Shown in pieces: positions 20,696 to 30,442 of a stretch of 64,000 bases of DNA (position 1 is the first letter of the stretch; each line of letters begins with the position of its first letter). The notes under the pieces were generated by a model. It searched no databases, had not been told where the DNA came from, and saw only the letters and a program-made list of their open reading frames with translations. Source of the DNA: Anaerolineae bacterium (GTDB taxonomy: Bacteria > Chloroflexota > Anaerolineae > Aggregatilineales > Aggregatilineaceae); NCBI GenBank assembly GCA_027494015.1, contig JAOSJP010000001.1, forward strand, positions 751,073 to 815,072. The letters are read 5' to 3'. A program made the translations under genes and the position numbers.

Positions 20696-21084
20696 ATGAC
20701 GCCCCCTGAGATCCTCATCGTCGATGATGAGCCGGGCTTATTGAGGCTGTTCACCAGCCTGATCCAGCGGCTGGACTGCACGGTGATCAGGGCCAGCGGC
20801 GGAGCCGCCGCCATCGCGATCCTCGAAGAACGGACGCCGTACCTGCTCATTCTGGACATCGCCATGCCCGAAGTCTCCGGCATCGACGTGCTGGCCTACG
20901 TCACCCAGACACCGCGCCTGGACTCGATGAACGTCGCATGGTCCTCACGGCGTTAGGCTCGAACCGGGGCTTTCAGGATCTGGCGCCCCGCGTACAGCGC
21001 TGGGTTAGCAAACCGGTCATGCCAATGGATTTCCTGGAGATGGTCAAGGAGCTACTGCCCGGCGGTCACGGCGAGCGCGGGTGA
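20696..21084 (+). CDS. Single-domain response regulator (receiver only, one frameshift)
   Basis: CheY-like receiver of about 128 residues without an output domain. The acidic pocket is IVDDEPG, the phospho-acceptor Asp lies in LLILDIAMPE (about residue 52) and the conserved Lys in VSKPVMP. One base is missing near 20935; the repaired frame reads MVLTALGSNRG and ends at TGA 21082-21084. ATG 20696 lies directly after the cyclase stop. Confidence 0.85.
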
Positions 21085-21157
21085 TCTGTCTCGACAACCG
21101 CGCGAACGGAGAGTATCATTGGGCTTGCTGGCGAACCGGGAAAGGTGAGCGCGCATT

Positions 21158-21526
21158 GTGTCCTCGCCGCTAGTCCTGATTGTTGACGACGAGCCGGGAC
21201 TGCTCAGGCTGTTCGTGGGGTTGGTCAACCGGCTGGACTGCACGACGCTGCAAGCCCATGACGGCGCCGCCGCGCTGGCCATCCTCGAAAACGAAACGCC
21301 CAACCTGCTGATCCTGGACCTGGCTATGCCCGAAATGTCCGGCTCTGAAGTGCTGGAATATGTGCGATCGGTGCCCCGGCTCGATTCGATGAAGGTGATG
21401 ATCCTCACCGCGCGCCCCAACGTCATCCCCGAGATCGTCGAGATGGGCATCGATTACTGGGTCAGCAAGCCGGTCATGCCCCAGGACTTTATGGAGATGG
21501 TCACCGAGCTGCTCAACGGCGGTTGA
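21158..21526 (+). CDS. Single-domain response regulator (receiver only)
   Basis: Intact 122-residue CheY-like receiver. Asp pair in VDDEPG, phospho-acceptor in LLILDLAMPE, Thr in ILTARPN, Lys in VSKPVMP. Shared words with the gene just upstream (PGLLRLF, PRLDSM, VSKPVMP) show a tandem duplication. GTG start at 21158 with AAAGG 15 bases upstream. No kinase is adjacent; the nearest is at 57448-59088. Confidence 0.9.
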   Translation: MSSPLVLIVDDEPGLLRLFVGLVNRLDCTTLQAHDGAAALAILENETPNLLILDLAMPEMSGSEVLEYVRSVPRLDSMKVMILTARPNVIPEIVEMGIDYWVSKPVMPQDFMEMVTELLNGG

Positions 21527-21529
21527 ACG

Positions 21530-22707
21530 CTACTCCTCCTCGACCGGCACGCTGGCGCCGGACTGGGCCTGTAGCAGCAGCGTCCGCACGCTGGTGCCCT
21601 GGTAGCCCCATTCGCAGTTTTCCTCGCACAAGCGCTCTAACACCGGCAAGGCCGCCGCGAAATTGCCGCCGCTGACATAGCTGCGCGCGTTGAGAAAACG
21701 CTGGGCGAAGTCGGCCTCGTAGAGCAGGCTGGCCGGTTCCACGTCGCCAATCGAATTGGCGCGGTAGATCAGGTTGATGCCCCGCTGCAGCCGGTCCTCG
21801 CCGTCCTGGTTCATCCCGCGCAGGTAGATCCGCCCCTGCTCGACCAGCGCCTCCAGGTACATCGCCTTGACCTCGGCCTGCTGGGTCGCGTCCAGCGTCT
21901 GGGGCGCGATGACCATCAACGGCTCCAGCCACGAGATCGCCTCTTCGTACCGGTCGAAGCGCATGGCCGAGGCCGCGCGCTCGTACATCGTCGCCGGGTC
22001 GGGACCAGCCGCGTCATCCGCAGGGGTCTCGTCCTGCGGCGCGGGTTCGTCGGTCGCGGGTGCCGGGCTGGGCGTGGCGGTGGGCGCCGGGGTATCGGTG
22101 GGTGGCGGGGTGGGCGTGACCGACATCATCGCCCGCGCGGTCGCCAACTGCTCGCGGCTGTCGAGCGCGTAGGCGGTCGGCGCCTGGATCGTCTCGACGA
22201 TCCATTCAAACCGCGCGGCGGCCAGCTCGGCGAACCCGTTTTCCAGGTCCATCCGCCCGCTGGCGTACTGCTGCGCGATTCCGGTCGCCATCGTCTGCGT
22301 GATGCGGAAGTCGTTCGTCGCCAGGCCATCGCGGTAACCGGCAAATCCGGCAAGAACCCCAGCAGCGTCACACACATGCACAGGGCGCCAACCATCACCA
22401 GCGCCACCAGCAGCACGCGCGCGGCGCCGCCCCGACCCGTTCGCCTCGCGCGGGGCCGTGTCCATGAACGGATCGACCGGCGGCTCCTCGGCGGCCAGCC
22501 GTTGGAGCACGTCAACCGGCGCAGGAACCGCCTGGGGCTTGGTGTCCTCCGGCTCTACCGGCGGCTCCTCGGCGGCCAGCGCCGCCTCTGCGCCGGGCGG
22601 GGCCGTCACAGGCTCGTCAGGGAGGGGTGCGCCAGGCTGGGATCCTGCTCCGGATCGCCGGGCAGATCGGGCTGGTTGTCACGGTTCTCGCGTGGATTTT
22701 CGGACAT
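21530..22707 (-). CDS. Pro/Glu-rich membrane-anchored protein with TPR-like C-terminus
   Basis: About 392 residues. The cytosolic N-terminus carries repeats of AAEEPPVEP/AAEEPPVDP; one helix (VLLVALVMVGALCMCVTLLG) follows near residue 95, then a helical region and a Thr/Pro linker (PTPPPTDTPAPTATPSPAP), then TPR-like helices (MRFDRYEEAISWLEPL). Frameshifts near 22610 and 22370 separate the start and the helix from the rest. The best start is ATG 22707, reading MSENPRENRDNQ. Similar linkers are common in Chloroflexota exported proteins. Function unknown. Confidence 0.65.
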
Positions 22708-22741
22708 GGGCACCATTTCATCTCGTGAATCAGCGAGCGGC

Positions 22742-22770
22742 ATTATAGCGACTCCCTATACGCTTGTCCA
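22742..22770 (-). promoter_or_regulatory. Promoter of the Pro-rich TPR-like gene
   Basis: Minus strand TGGACA (22765-22770), 17-base spacer, TATAAT (22742-22747), 35 bases before the ATG at 22707. This supports that start codon. The rest of 22771-23059 shows no feature apart from a strong GGGGGGAGGA ribosome-binding site before 23060. Confidence 0.7.
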
Positions 22771-23059
22771 CGACGCTTGCCCCGCCGGTAAGCTCACGGC
22801 GCCCGCCCCGCCCTTCTGACCGCGATCGCTTGTGCAAAAGCAGCGCCCGCCAAGTCATCCCGCCCAAGCATGCGGGCCATAAGTGGGCAACTTGCACAAG
22901 CGTATTCGTGTAAATCTCATAAAACATGCCCGAAGACATCCGATAACTGAACTCCTACAATTGAAAAAGGTCGCTTCTTGATGCCTGTCAGGCTGTCTAG
23001 AGAAGCCCGGCCTATTAGAGAGATTGCACAAGACAGCACGCACCGGGGGGAGGATTTGT

Positions 23060-24722
23060 ATGAGCGCCGTATCGACGTCCGCGGACATTCGATCTTTGCT
23101 GAAACTGGCGCTGCCCATTGGCAGCCGGTTGATTACCGGACATCCCGATACGCCGGTGACCTGGGTCTGCAACCTCCGCACGCGCCCGCCGATCTTCGCC
23201 GACATCGAAGGCGGCGAGCTGGTGATGCTGTCAACCGCCACGCTGAGCAATTACCAGAAACCGCTCACCCTGGAAACCGTGATCGAGGAACTCACCGCGA
23301 CGCGGGCCAGCGCCCTGGCCGTGCGCGGCACGGTGATGCCCCGCGCGCATCAGGTCGCCAGGGCGGCGAACTTCCCCGTGATCGTGCTGCCCGACCGCGC
23401 CGCTCTGCCCCAGGTCGAGCGCGCCGTCCAGCGCCTGCTGACCCATTATCAGGCCCAGCTTGCCCACCGCGCTTTTGAGCTGCAGCAGACGCTTCAGCGT
23501 CACGCGGCCAGCCATCGCGGCCTGACCACCATGCTCAACGCGCTGGCGCGCATGCTCGACCGCCCGGTGGTGATCCACGATCGGGCTGGCGAGGTGCTCA
23601 GCCGGGGCCTGCCCGCCTCGCACGGACACGACTGGGACTCGCACCTGGCGCTGGTGGGCGGCGCGGAATTCGTCCGCCGCTTCGATATCGAGGACCGCGC
23701 CTTCTTCGAGGACGACTGGCGGATCATCGAAAGCCCGGCGGGCATCACCGCCCCGCTGATCCACGAGCGCCAGTTGTTGGGCTATGTCTCGATCCTCAGC
23801 GCGGGTGACGCGCCCGACCGCTTTGACCTGCTGACGCTCGAACACAGCGCGCCGGTCTTCGTGCGCGAAATGGTCCACCAACAGACAACCACCCTCACCC
23901 ACGAGAGCGCCCCTCCCGTGCGGGACTGGCTGTCCGACTGGCTGCACGGCACCGGCAGCGATGATACCCTGCTGACGCTGCGCGCCGAGAAGGATTGCTA
24001 CCAGGCAGACGCGTGGCATGCCGTGGTGCTGTTCCACTGGCTGCCCGCCAACGACCGCGCCGCGGGCACCTTCTCGCCGGAGCGTATGGTGAGCCTGATC
24101 CCAGGCCGAGATCCGCCAGCGCCGGATTCAGGCACCCGTCGGGCAGTACGTCGATCGCGCCGTGATGTTGTTCCCGCTCGACGAGCCGCAGCGGACCCAG
24201 CGCCTGAAACAAATCGTCGACCTGCTGCATGACACGCTGAGCGGCGCCATCCCGGACGGCGGATCACCGCCGGGGTTGGGCGTCCGGTCAAGGGGCTGAC
24301 CACGCTGCGCGAGATCGTTCCAGGAAGCCGAGCGCGCGCTGACGCTGTCCGAGCAGTTGTGGGACGAGTCGCAGGTGGCCTTCTTCGGGGATCTGAGCCT
24401 GTACGAGCTGCTGCTGGGCGTGAGCGATCCGCAGATGCTGTCCAGCTTCTGCGACCACTAGCTGTCCCCGCTATCGAAATACGACGAGCGCCACCAGACC
24501 GACCTGCTGCCCACCCTCAGCGCCTATTTCGCCAACAACGGCAACATGGCGCGCACGGCGCACGTGCTCAACATCCACCGCAACACGCTGGTCTATCGCA
24601 TGGCGCGCATCACCGAGATCATCCAGCTCGACATGGACGACTCCAACGTGCGGCTGAACCTGCACCTGGCGCTCAAAGTCCAGCGCATGCTGGAGGCGTC
24701 GGGCGGCGATTCGATGCACTAA
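23060..24722 (+). CDS. PucR-family transcriptional regulator (frameshifts and in-frame TAG)
   Basis: About 554 residues. The N-terminal PucR domain (MSAVSTSADIRSLLKLALPI; VTWVCNLRTRPP) is followed by a GAF-like middle (VIHDRAGEVLSRG to a GYVSILSAG stretch) and the C-terminal HTH_30 helix-turn-helix (YFANNGNMARTAHVLNIHRNT; LVYRMARITEI). The frame shifts near 24100, 24240 and 24310, and a TAG at about 24461 sits where FCDHY-like homologues have Tyr. Ends TAA 24720-24722. PucR proteins often control purine or amino-acid catabolism, which fits the nucleoside genes downstream. ATG 23060 has GGGGGGAGGA upstream. Confidence 0.78.
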
Positions 24723-24743
24723 CCGCCCATCCCTAACGCAAAC

Positions 24744-24778
24744 GAAAGGGCAGGTCACCACCCGGCGGCCTGCTCTTT
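24744..24778 (+). terminator. Rho-independent terminator of the PucR gene
   Basis: AAAGGGCAGG and CCTGCTCTTT arms (one G-T pair) enclose an about 11-base loop and end in a T-run, 22 bases past the PucR stop. Confidence 0.8.
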
Positions 24779-24784
24779 TTGAGT

Positions 24785-26725
24785 CGAAGACCTCGCGGGG
24801 ATCACTCCCCAGCAGGGCCGCTTCGGCGGCGCGCAGCACCTCGTCCTCGTCCGACAGCAGGCTCTCGACGGTGACCGGCACGCGCACGTCCGGCTCGACG
24901 CCCACGCCCTCGATCAGCGTTTCGCCCGTCACCGGGTCCACCGGGCGCCCGGTGGGGATCTGCAGGGTCAGGCCGGTGGGCAGCGTGTACTGGCCATCGC
25001 TCACCTCGCCGGTGAAGCCGCCGGTCGGCGTGTGCCCGACGACGATCGCGCGGTTGCCGGTGCTCAGAGCATAGGCGAACATATCCCCCGCGCTGCCCGT
25101 CATCTGGTTGACGAGCACAGCCACCGGCCCGCCATAATACGGCTCGCCCACCAGCGTCTCGACATACCCGCGATAGGCAAAGCCGCCTTCGCCGTCCGCG
25201 TAGTACAGGTCGAACAGCCGCACGTAGTCCGGGAAGAAACGCCCGGCGATCGACATGGCGAGCTGGACCAGCCCGCCGCTGTTGTCGCGCACATCGACGA
25301 TGATGCCCTGCGCCCCGGCGTCTATCAGGCCCTGAAGCTCCGCGCCGAAGGTGTGATCCGCCTGGCTCACGTCCTCGGCAAAACCGCGCACGCTGATATA
25401 GCCCAGGCCGGACTCCAGCATCCGGGCGCTGATGACGCCCTCGCCCGGCTCGCCGGGATCGAACGCGGCCAGCAGCGAGGACACGTCGAACTCGCGGATC
25501 AGGCTCGCGATGGCGTCGGACCCGTCGGGCGCGCGCCACACCAGCTCCACCTGGGAGCCGACCGGCCCTTGCAGCATGGTCGCCGCCTGGAAGAAGCGTC
25601 GGCTGTGCGGCGTGGAGGCGCTGCTGAGCAGCAGCGGCGTTTCGTCCAGCACCTGGAGCGCCGGGTCACCGTCCACCGACAACAACACCGCGCCGGGCGT
25701 GATCCCGGCCCGTTCCGCCGGTGTGTTGGCGCCGACCCGAATCACGACCACCTCGCCCGCGTCGGTCACCGCCAGCGCCTCGATCCCCACGCCGCCCACC
25801 AGAAACCGCTGCGTGACAGCCAGCGAGGCGTAGCCGATGTGCGTGTCGGGGATCAGCGAGCCGAACGACGCGATCGCCAGGTCGAAATCGAGGTGCGACC
25901 CGGCCTGCTTGATCAGCGGGGTGATCGTGCTGTAGATGGCATCCCAATCGAGATTCTTGTCGCCGGAGAACGGATACGTTTCGCGCGTGCGCTCGTAGAG
26001 ATCCTGCCACGCCTGGAGGTAACTCAGGTCCGAATAGTCGTTGAGCGCGCCAATGCTCTCGATAATCGGCACGTCCACGTTCTCGCCGCCCACCAGCGTG
26101 AACGGGTCGGTTTCGAGCGCGATCACGCTCCACCCGGCGGGCAGTGTCATCAACGGATCGTCCGCCGTGAACGCCGCGCCATCCGGACCCAGGCCAGCGG
26201 GGAACGCCTCGCCCTCGGCCGGCGACCAGACGATCACGTGTCCGCCCACGATGTGGTAGGTGAGCGGCTCGAGGTGAATCGACATATCCATGGGGGACTC
26301 GCCCCGGTTGACGAACTCATCACCCAGGAAATCGATGAAGGTGGCCGTCATGAAGACCTGCACCGCGGGGGCGAGGTCAGGTCGCCGTCAAAATCGAGCG
26401 GGGCGGCCCGCGGACTCTCCGGCAGCTCGATGACGTAATCGCCGCTCACGATGTCGCCGTTGATCCGGCCCAGCACCTGCGCCTCGGGCGGCGACATGAA
26501 GGTGTAATCCTCGTTGATCATCGGGGTCAGGTCGTAGAGGACCACACCCGTCCGGGCGCCAATCAGCGGGTAGATCGGATTCGTCGTCTCGTAACTGCCG
26601 GTCAGAACGCGCGGCCCACCGGCCACCTGTCGATCGCCCGGCTGGGCGTGGGCCGGAAGGATCACCCCAGCGAGCAGGACGATCAGCGTGCTGGTGACCA
26701 CGGCGCGGCGGGTGAGATGGATCAT
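24785..26725 (-). CDS. Secreted S41-family peptidase with PDZ domain (one frameshift)
   Basis: About 645 residues. Signal peptide MIHLTRRAVVTSTLIVLLAG, then VILPAHA and a cleavage before QPGD. An N-terminal beta domain is followed by a helical region, a PDZ domain (VIRVGANTPAERAGITPGAV) and the S41 core: VDVRDNSGG, then NQMTGSAGDMFAYAL with the likely nucleophile Ser. The general-base Lys of CTP-type enzymes (FGKG) is absent: the site reads GHTPTGGFTGE, closer to the IRBP/S41B pattern. A frameshift near 26365 splits the first 120 residues from the rest. The frame stays open past 24785 into the PucR gene, so the exact 3' end is uncertain. Confidence 0.75.
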
Positions 26726-26784
26726 GGTGTGTTCCTTCGCTGGGTTCGTGTGTGTTGGAGACTACCTTATAGCCGCCTCAATAA

Positions 26785-26800
26785 CAAATCGCACGATTTG
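26785..26800. promoter_or_regulatory. Inverted repeat upstream of the S41 peptidase
   Basis: CAAATCG-CA-CGATTTG, two perfect 7-base arms, 60 bases before the peptidase start. Possible operator; no known family assigned. Confidence 0.4.
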
Positions 26801-26906
26801 CGGGCCTCGCCCCATGTGTGGCATACTTGGCCCACGCCTTGGAGGAGAAGTACGACGGACGATGATGGCTCGCGGCCAGGATCGTCCGTCACTGATTCCT
26901 GGCGGG

Positions 26907-27840
26907 CTACATCGCCAGCGTCAGCATCATAATCGCGCCGGGCTGGTCCAGGGCCGCCGACGTTGCCATCCGCACCCGCGTATGCACCACGTGCAGCCCT
27001 GCGTCGAGCGTATCGCGCAGCAGGTCGATCTGCGCCGCGTTGATCGGTATGACGATCCCCACCTTGACCCGGCGCATGGCGAAAGTCTGCATCTCGCGGA
27101 GGTAGCGCGGCCAATGTGCCGCCGCCTGGGGCAAACACGCCGCCGCCTCAATTGTCAGGTAAGACTGAGCGCCGTCCAACCGGCGCGGCGCGGCCCGCAG
27201 CGCGGCGAACGCCACCGGGACGCCGTCCTCGTGCCACACCAGCGTATCGCCCGCGCCCTCTTGATCCAGCCACAGCGCCGCCGGAGTCGGATCCATGCCG
27301 GGGACAATCTGCGACGCCACCCATCGCAGCGCGTCATCGCCGCCCCAGATGTCGAAATGGGTGGACGCCGCCGGGGTTGGGCTGCCCTGGCAGAGCAGCG
27401 TCAGGTGGCTGGGTCGCAGCCCCAGGCGCGTGTAGAGCGCGATGTTTTTGCCGTTCTCCGGCATCGTCTCCAGCGCCCGTGTCTGGCATCCCGCCTCGTG
27501 CAGCAGATCCAGCCCGGCGGCGGTCACCGCGCGCCCCTAGCCCGACGCCCTGCTTGCGCGGGGTGATGCCCAGCGTGCCCAGCCAGCCCACCGATCCCCA
27601 CACGTGCGTGAAGCAGTAGCCCGCCACCTGGCCCGGCGGCCATTCGATCACCACGCCAGGATACGGGCGCTCGACCGCCGCCTCCATGTTTTCCAGCGTG
27701 CGCAGGCGCAGGACGCGCCCGCCGCCGCCGAACTGCCGCCGCGCCTGCTCGAACGCGTCACAGTCGATCTCGCGGACGGTGGCCAGATCATCGGAGCACA
27801 TGGGCCGGATCGTATAGGGCAGCGCACCGGACGAAAACAA
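26907..27840 (-). CDS. GNAT-family N-acetyltransferase, double-domain length (frameshifted)
   Basis: About 310 residues. The first GNAT unit starts LPYTIRPMCSDDLATVREID and reaches the acetyl-CoA loop region (VGWLGTLGITPRKQGVGLG); a base error near 27537 shifts the frame, and the chain continues LDLLHEAGCQTRALETMPEN into a second, weaker GNAT-like half. The most complete start is TTG 27840, because ATG 27801 would remove beta-strand 1. It lies 5 bases after the PfkB stop and is the last gene of the SIS-PfkB operon. Acceptor unknown. Confidence 0.72.
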
Positions 27841-27844
27841 CGCC

Positions 27845-28789
27845 TTACACCTCCCTCGTCTGCCGTCGTTGGACGCTCTGGACGGTCGCCCGGTCCGCCA
27901 GCCACTGGCGGCGGCGCTCGCGCTCGGTGGCCTGCACGCTGCACGGATCGAGCACGCCGGTAACTTCCAGCGCAAAGGACGCCGCCGCGCCCCCGTAACA
28001 GGCCGCCGCCAGCAGGTCGCCCGCTGCCAGCCAGCCCGCCAGGAAGCCGCCGCAGTAGGTGTTCCCCGCGCCGGTCTGGTCGACGATCGACGCGACCGGG
28101 ATCGCGGGCAGGTGGATCGGGTCCGGCTGATCGGCGCTGGCGACCAGCGATCCATCCGCGCCCAGCCGCAGCGCCACGACACGCGCGCCGTCAGCCAGCA
28201 TGGCCCGCACCAGGCGCGCCGGGTCATCCAGCCCGTAGACCAGCCCCGCTTCGAGGCCGTTCGGCGATACGATGTCCACCAGCGGCAGCGCGGCCCGAAA
28301 CTGGGGCAGATGGCCCGCAACCATGAACTGCTGGGATGGCTCCCACAGGATCGTGGCCCCTGGGAAGCGCGCCCGCCAGCCCGCCACGGCGTCCGCCGCG
28401 CGCAGCAGGTGCAGCCCGCGCGTCGAGTCGTACGCTGCCGGAACCTGCTCCGGCTGGGGATCGGCCAGGAACGGCTCCAGCACCTCCACGCGAAAGATCT
28501 CGGTCCGGCGCCCGTCCCACTCAAAAACCTGCCAGGCGCGCGCCTGGGGCACGTCGAGCGCGACCAGGCCCTGCAGGTCGAAGTCGCGCGCCAACCGCTC
28601 GCGGATCGCGCCGGGCAGGTCATGGCCCACGCAGGCGACGATGCCCGGTCGCTCGCCCCAGGCGCGCACGCCCGCGGCGGCATGAGTCACGCCCCCGCCC
28701 AGCACGCCCATGCGCGTCGCGCCGTCCGGCAGCACGATGTCATCGATGATGATGCTGCCCACGCAGACAATCGCGGGACGCTCCGCCAC
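27845..28789 (-). CDS. PfkB-family kinase-like protein, Mak32 type (GAGN)
   Basis: Intact, 314 residues. The ribokinase fold opens IVCVGSIIIDDIVLPDG; the family glycine motif is LGGGVTHAAAGV. The C-terminal signature reads DQTGAGNTYCGGF, with Asn in place of the catalytic-base Asp of GAGD. The yeast Mak32 group shares this substitution. It may bind a sugar or nucleoside without normal kinase turnover. It starts 9 bases after the SIS gene stop and shares its operon. Confidence 0.85.
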   Translation of the reverse strand: MAERPAIVCVGSIIIDDIVLPDGATRMGVLGGGVTHAAAGVRAWGERPGIVACVGHDLPGAIRERLARDFDLQGLVALDVPQARAWQVFEWDGRRTEIFRVEVLEPFLADPQPEQVPAAYDSTRGLHLLRAADAVAGWRARFPGATILWEPSQQFMVAGHLPQFRAALPLVDIVSPNGLEAGLVYGLDDPARLVRAMLADGARVVALRLGADGSLVASADQPDPIHLPAIPVASIVDQTGAGNTYCGGFLAGWLAAGDLLAAACYGGAAASFALEVTGVLDPCSVQATERERRRQWLADRATVQSVQRRQTREV

Positions 28790-28798
28790 GCCCCGGCC

Positions 28799-29956
28799 CT
28801 ACTTCCGCACGGTGTCGAGCAGGTGGCTGTCGCGGATGCGGCTGGCGCCGTCGGCCCAGTCCACCGTCCGCCCGCCGCCGAAGCCCTGGAAATACGTCGC
28901 GCCGATCGCGGCGGCGCGCTCCGCGGCCAACAGCTCGCCGGGGATGCTGAACACCAGCGGGGCGAAGCACTCGCGCACGTCGCCCTGAACCGGCAGGACA
29001 TGCTCCACGTACTGGCCGATCGCCGTTTCGCCATCGGGCAGCACGCCAATCACCCGCCGCCCGACACTCTGCGCCGCGCGCGCCACCTCGGCCATGCGGT
29101 CGGCGTCGTAATCGGCCGCGCTGATCAGGACGGTGGGCGTGTCCGCGCGCTGACCGAAATACTGCAGGTGCGCCCATTCTTCGGTTTCCTGGGCCATCGC
29201 CGGGTCGCCGCTGGCCTCGAGCATCTTGGCCGCGCTGAACATCGCCACGCCGTACAGCGGACCCGCGCCCACGTAGACGAACTCGGGGATGTCGGTCCAG
29301 GCTTGCATCAGCTCGCGCGCGACCGGCTCGCACGCCTGGATGGTGGCTTCCATCACGTCTGCCAGGCCGAGCAGCTCGCCGCGCAGGGCGTCGGCCTGGG
29401 CCGTGGTCAGGTGTCCGCGCACCTCGCCGATCCGGATCGCCGCGCTGTATAGCGCCATCTGCGACGCCAGGTACGAGCGCACGCCGGGCACCACCATGCC
29501 CGCCATCTCGTCCGGCAGCGGCGGGACCGTCGTCTGGAACACTTTCTCGGCGGACTGGGCCAGCGGCGCATCGGGCGCGCCGGTCAGCGCCACGGCCACC
29601 GCCCCGGCCTGACGCGCCAGCCGCAGCGCCTCGATCGTCCGGCTGACCACGCCCGACACCGACACGGCGATCACGAGGTTGGTTTGCGGGCCGGTCGGCG
29701 GCAGGTGCCCCACGATATAGCGCCCGAAGGTCAGCGCGCTGGCGGCCTGGGTGGGCACGCCCGCCAGTTGGTGAAACGCCAGCTCCGCGCCCACCGGCGC
29801 GTGATAGCTGTCGCCACAGCCGACGAGGTAGATCCGCTTGGCCGAGGTGCACAGCGCGAAGTCGAACGTCGCGCGGGCCGATTCGTCGAAGGGCCGGGCA
29901 ATCGCGCGGACCAGCTCGGGCAGGGTGTCGATCTGTTGGTGCATGGGAGAACGCAT
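28799..29956 (-). CDS. Double SIS-domain sugar-phosphate isomerase-like protein
   Basis: Intact, 385 residues. Two SIS domains: the first with VGCGDSYHAPVGAELAFHQL and VSVSGVVSRTIEALRLARQA, the second with VYVGAGPLYGVAMFSAAKML and EETEEWAHLQYFG-like residues. The architecture matches the isomerase half of GlmS or AgaS-type aminosugar-phosphate isomerases, lacking the glutaminase domain. It heads the operon SIS, PfkB, GNAT and has its own promoter at 30046-30073. A role in handling a phosphorylated amino sugar or ribosyl compound is inferred. Confidence 0.85.
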   Translation of the reverse strand: MRSPMHQQIDTLPELVRAIARPFDESARATFDFALCTSAKRIYLVGCGDSYHAPVGAELAFHQLAGVPTQAASALTFGRYIVGHLPPTGPQTNLVIAVSVSGVVSRTIEALRLARQAGAVAVALTGAPDAPLAQSAEKVFQTTVPPLPDEMAGMVVPGVRSYLASQMALYSAAIRIGEVRGHLTTAQADALRGELLGLADVMEATIQACEPVARELMQAWTDIPEFVYVGAGPLYGVAMFSAAKMLEASGDPAMAQETEEWAHLQYFGQRADTPTVLISAADYDADRMAEVARAAQSVGRRVIGVLPDGETAIGQYVEHVLPVQGDVRECFAPLVFSIPGELLAAERAAAIGATYFQGFGGGRTVDWADGASRIRDSHLLDTVRK

Positions 29957-30045
29957 GGTCGTTAGTCCTGTTCGTACGCAGCCGATTGACGGGTCTTCAT
30001 GGGTAAAACCTCACTTCTGTCTTTCTTTGCGCGCAGGGCACCGGT

Positions 30046-30073
30046 ATCATACACGCGATATTTGATGGGTCAA
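30046..30073 (-). promoter_or_regulatory. Promoter of the SIS-PfkB-GNAT operon
   Basis: Minus strand TTGACC (30068-30073), 16-base spacer, TATGAT (30046-30051), 90 bases before the SIS start. Good sigma-70 match. Confidence 0.7.
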
Positions 30074-30139
30074 ACAGTGCGAGAGGATGCCAACGGTCCC
30101 TGAAACGCGCAACACCGTGATTCCGTCACCAGTGATGGC

Positions 30140-30442
30140 ATGGGGAAAACCGATCCCGAACTCCAGCACATCCTGGCGGCGAAGTACTTCCAACTGCTGC
30201 TCGAAGACGGCAAGGTGCCCGCCGCGATCTGCTTCTACGCCGATGGCGTCCGGCTGGCCTGCGAAGGCTCGCCCGCCCTCGAGCCGCTGCGCGCCCTGGG
30301 CGAAAAGGGCGCCTTCCTGATCGTGTGCGGCACCTGCCTGAACTTCCTCGGCCTGACCGGCCAGCGGCGCATCGGGCTGGTGGGCGGCATGAACGACATC
30401 ATCGAAGCGCAGTGGCGCGCCGACAAGGTGATCACGATCTAG
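30140..30442 (+). CDS. DsrE/YedF-like small protein
   Basis: Intact, 100 residues, cytoplasmic. The segment FYADGVRLACEGSPALEPLR, then GAFLIVCGTCLNFLGL and GGMNDIIEAQ, is the C-terminal DsrE-like domain of the YedF selenium-metabolism family, with the conserved Cys in VCGTC. The N-terminal TusA/SirA domain of full YedF is absent. It converges on the PfkB gene at 30439 and the two genes share the CTAG at 30439-30442 as opposite stop codons. Confidence 0.8.
   Translation: MGKTDPELQHILAAKYFQLLLEDGKVPAAICFYADGVRLACEGSPALEPLRALGEKGAFLIVCGTCLNFLGLTGQRRIGLVGGMNDIIEAQWRADKVITI

Noticed and set aside
24471..24785. C-terminal extension of the S41 peptidase
   Set aside because: It runs antisense through the PucR helix-turn-helix coding region and lacks protein-like composition; the peptidase pattern ends by about 24785.
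25032..26438. 468-residue plus-strand ORF
   Set aside because: His/Arg/Gln-rich shadow of the S41 peptidase on the opposite strand; no motif or ribosome-binding site.
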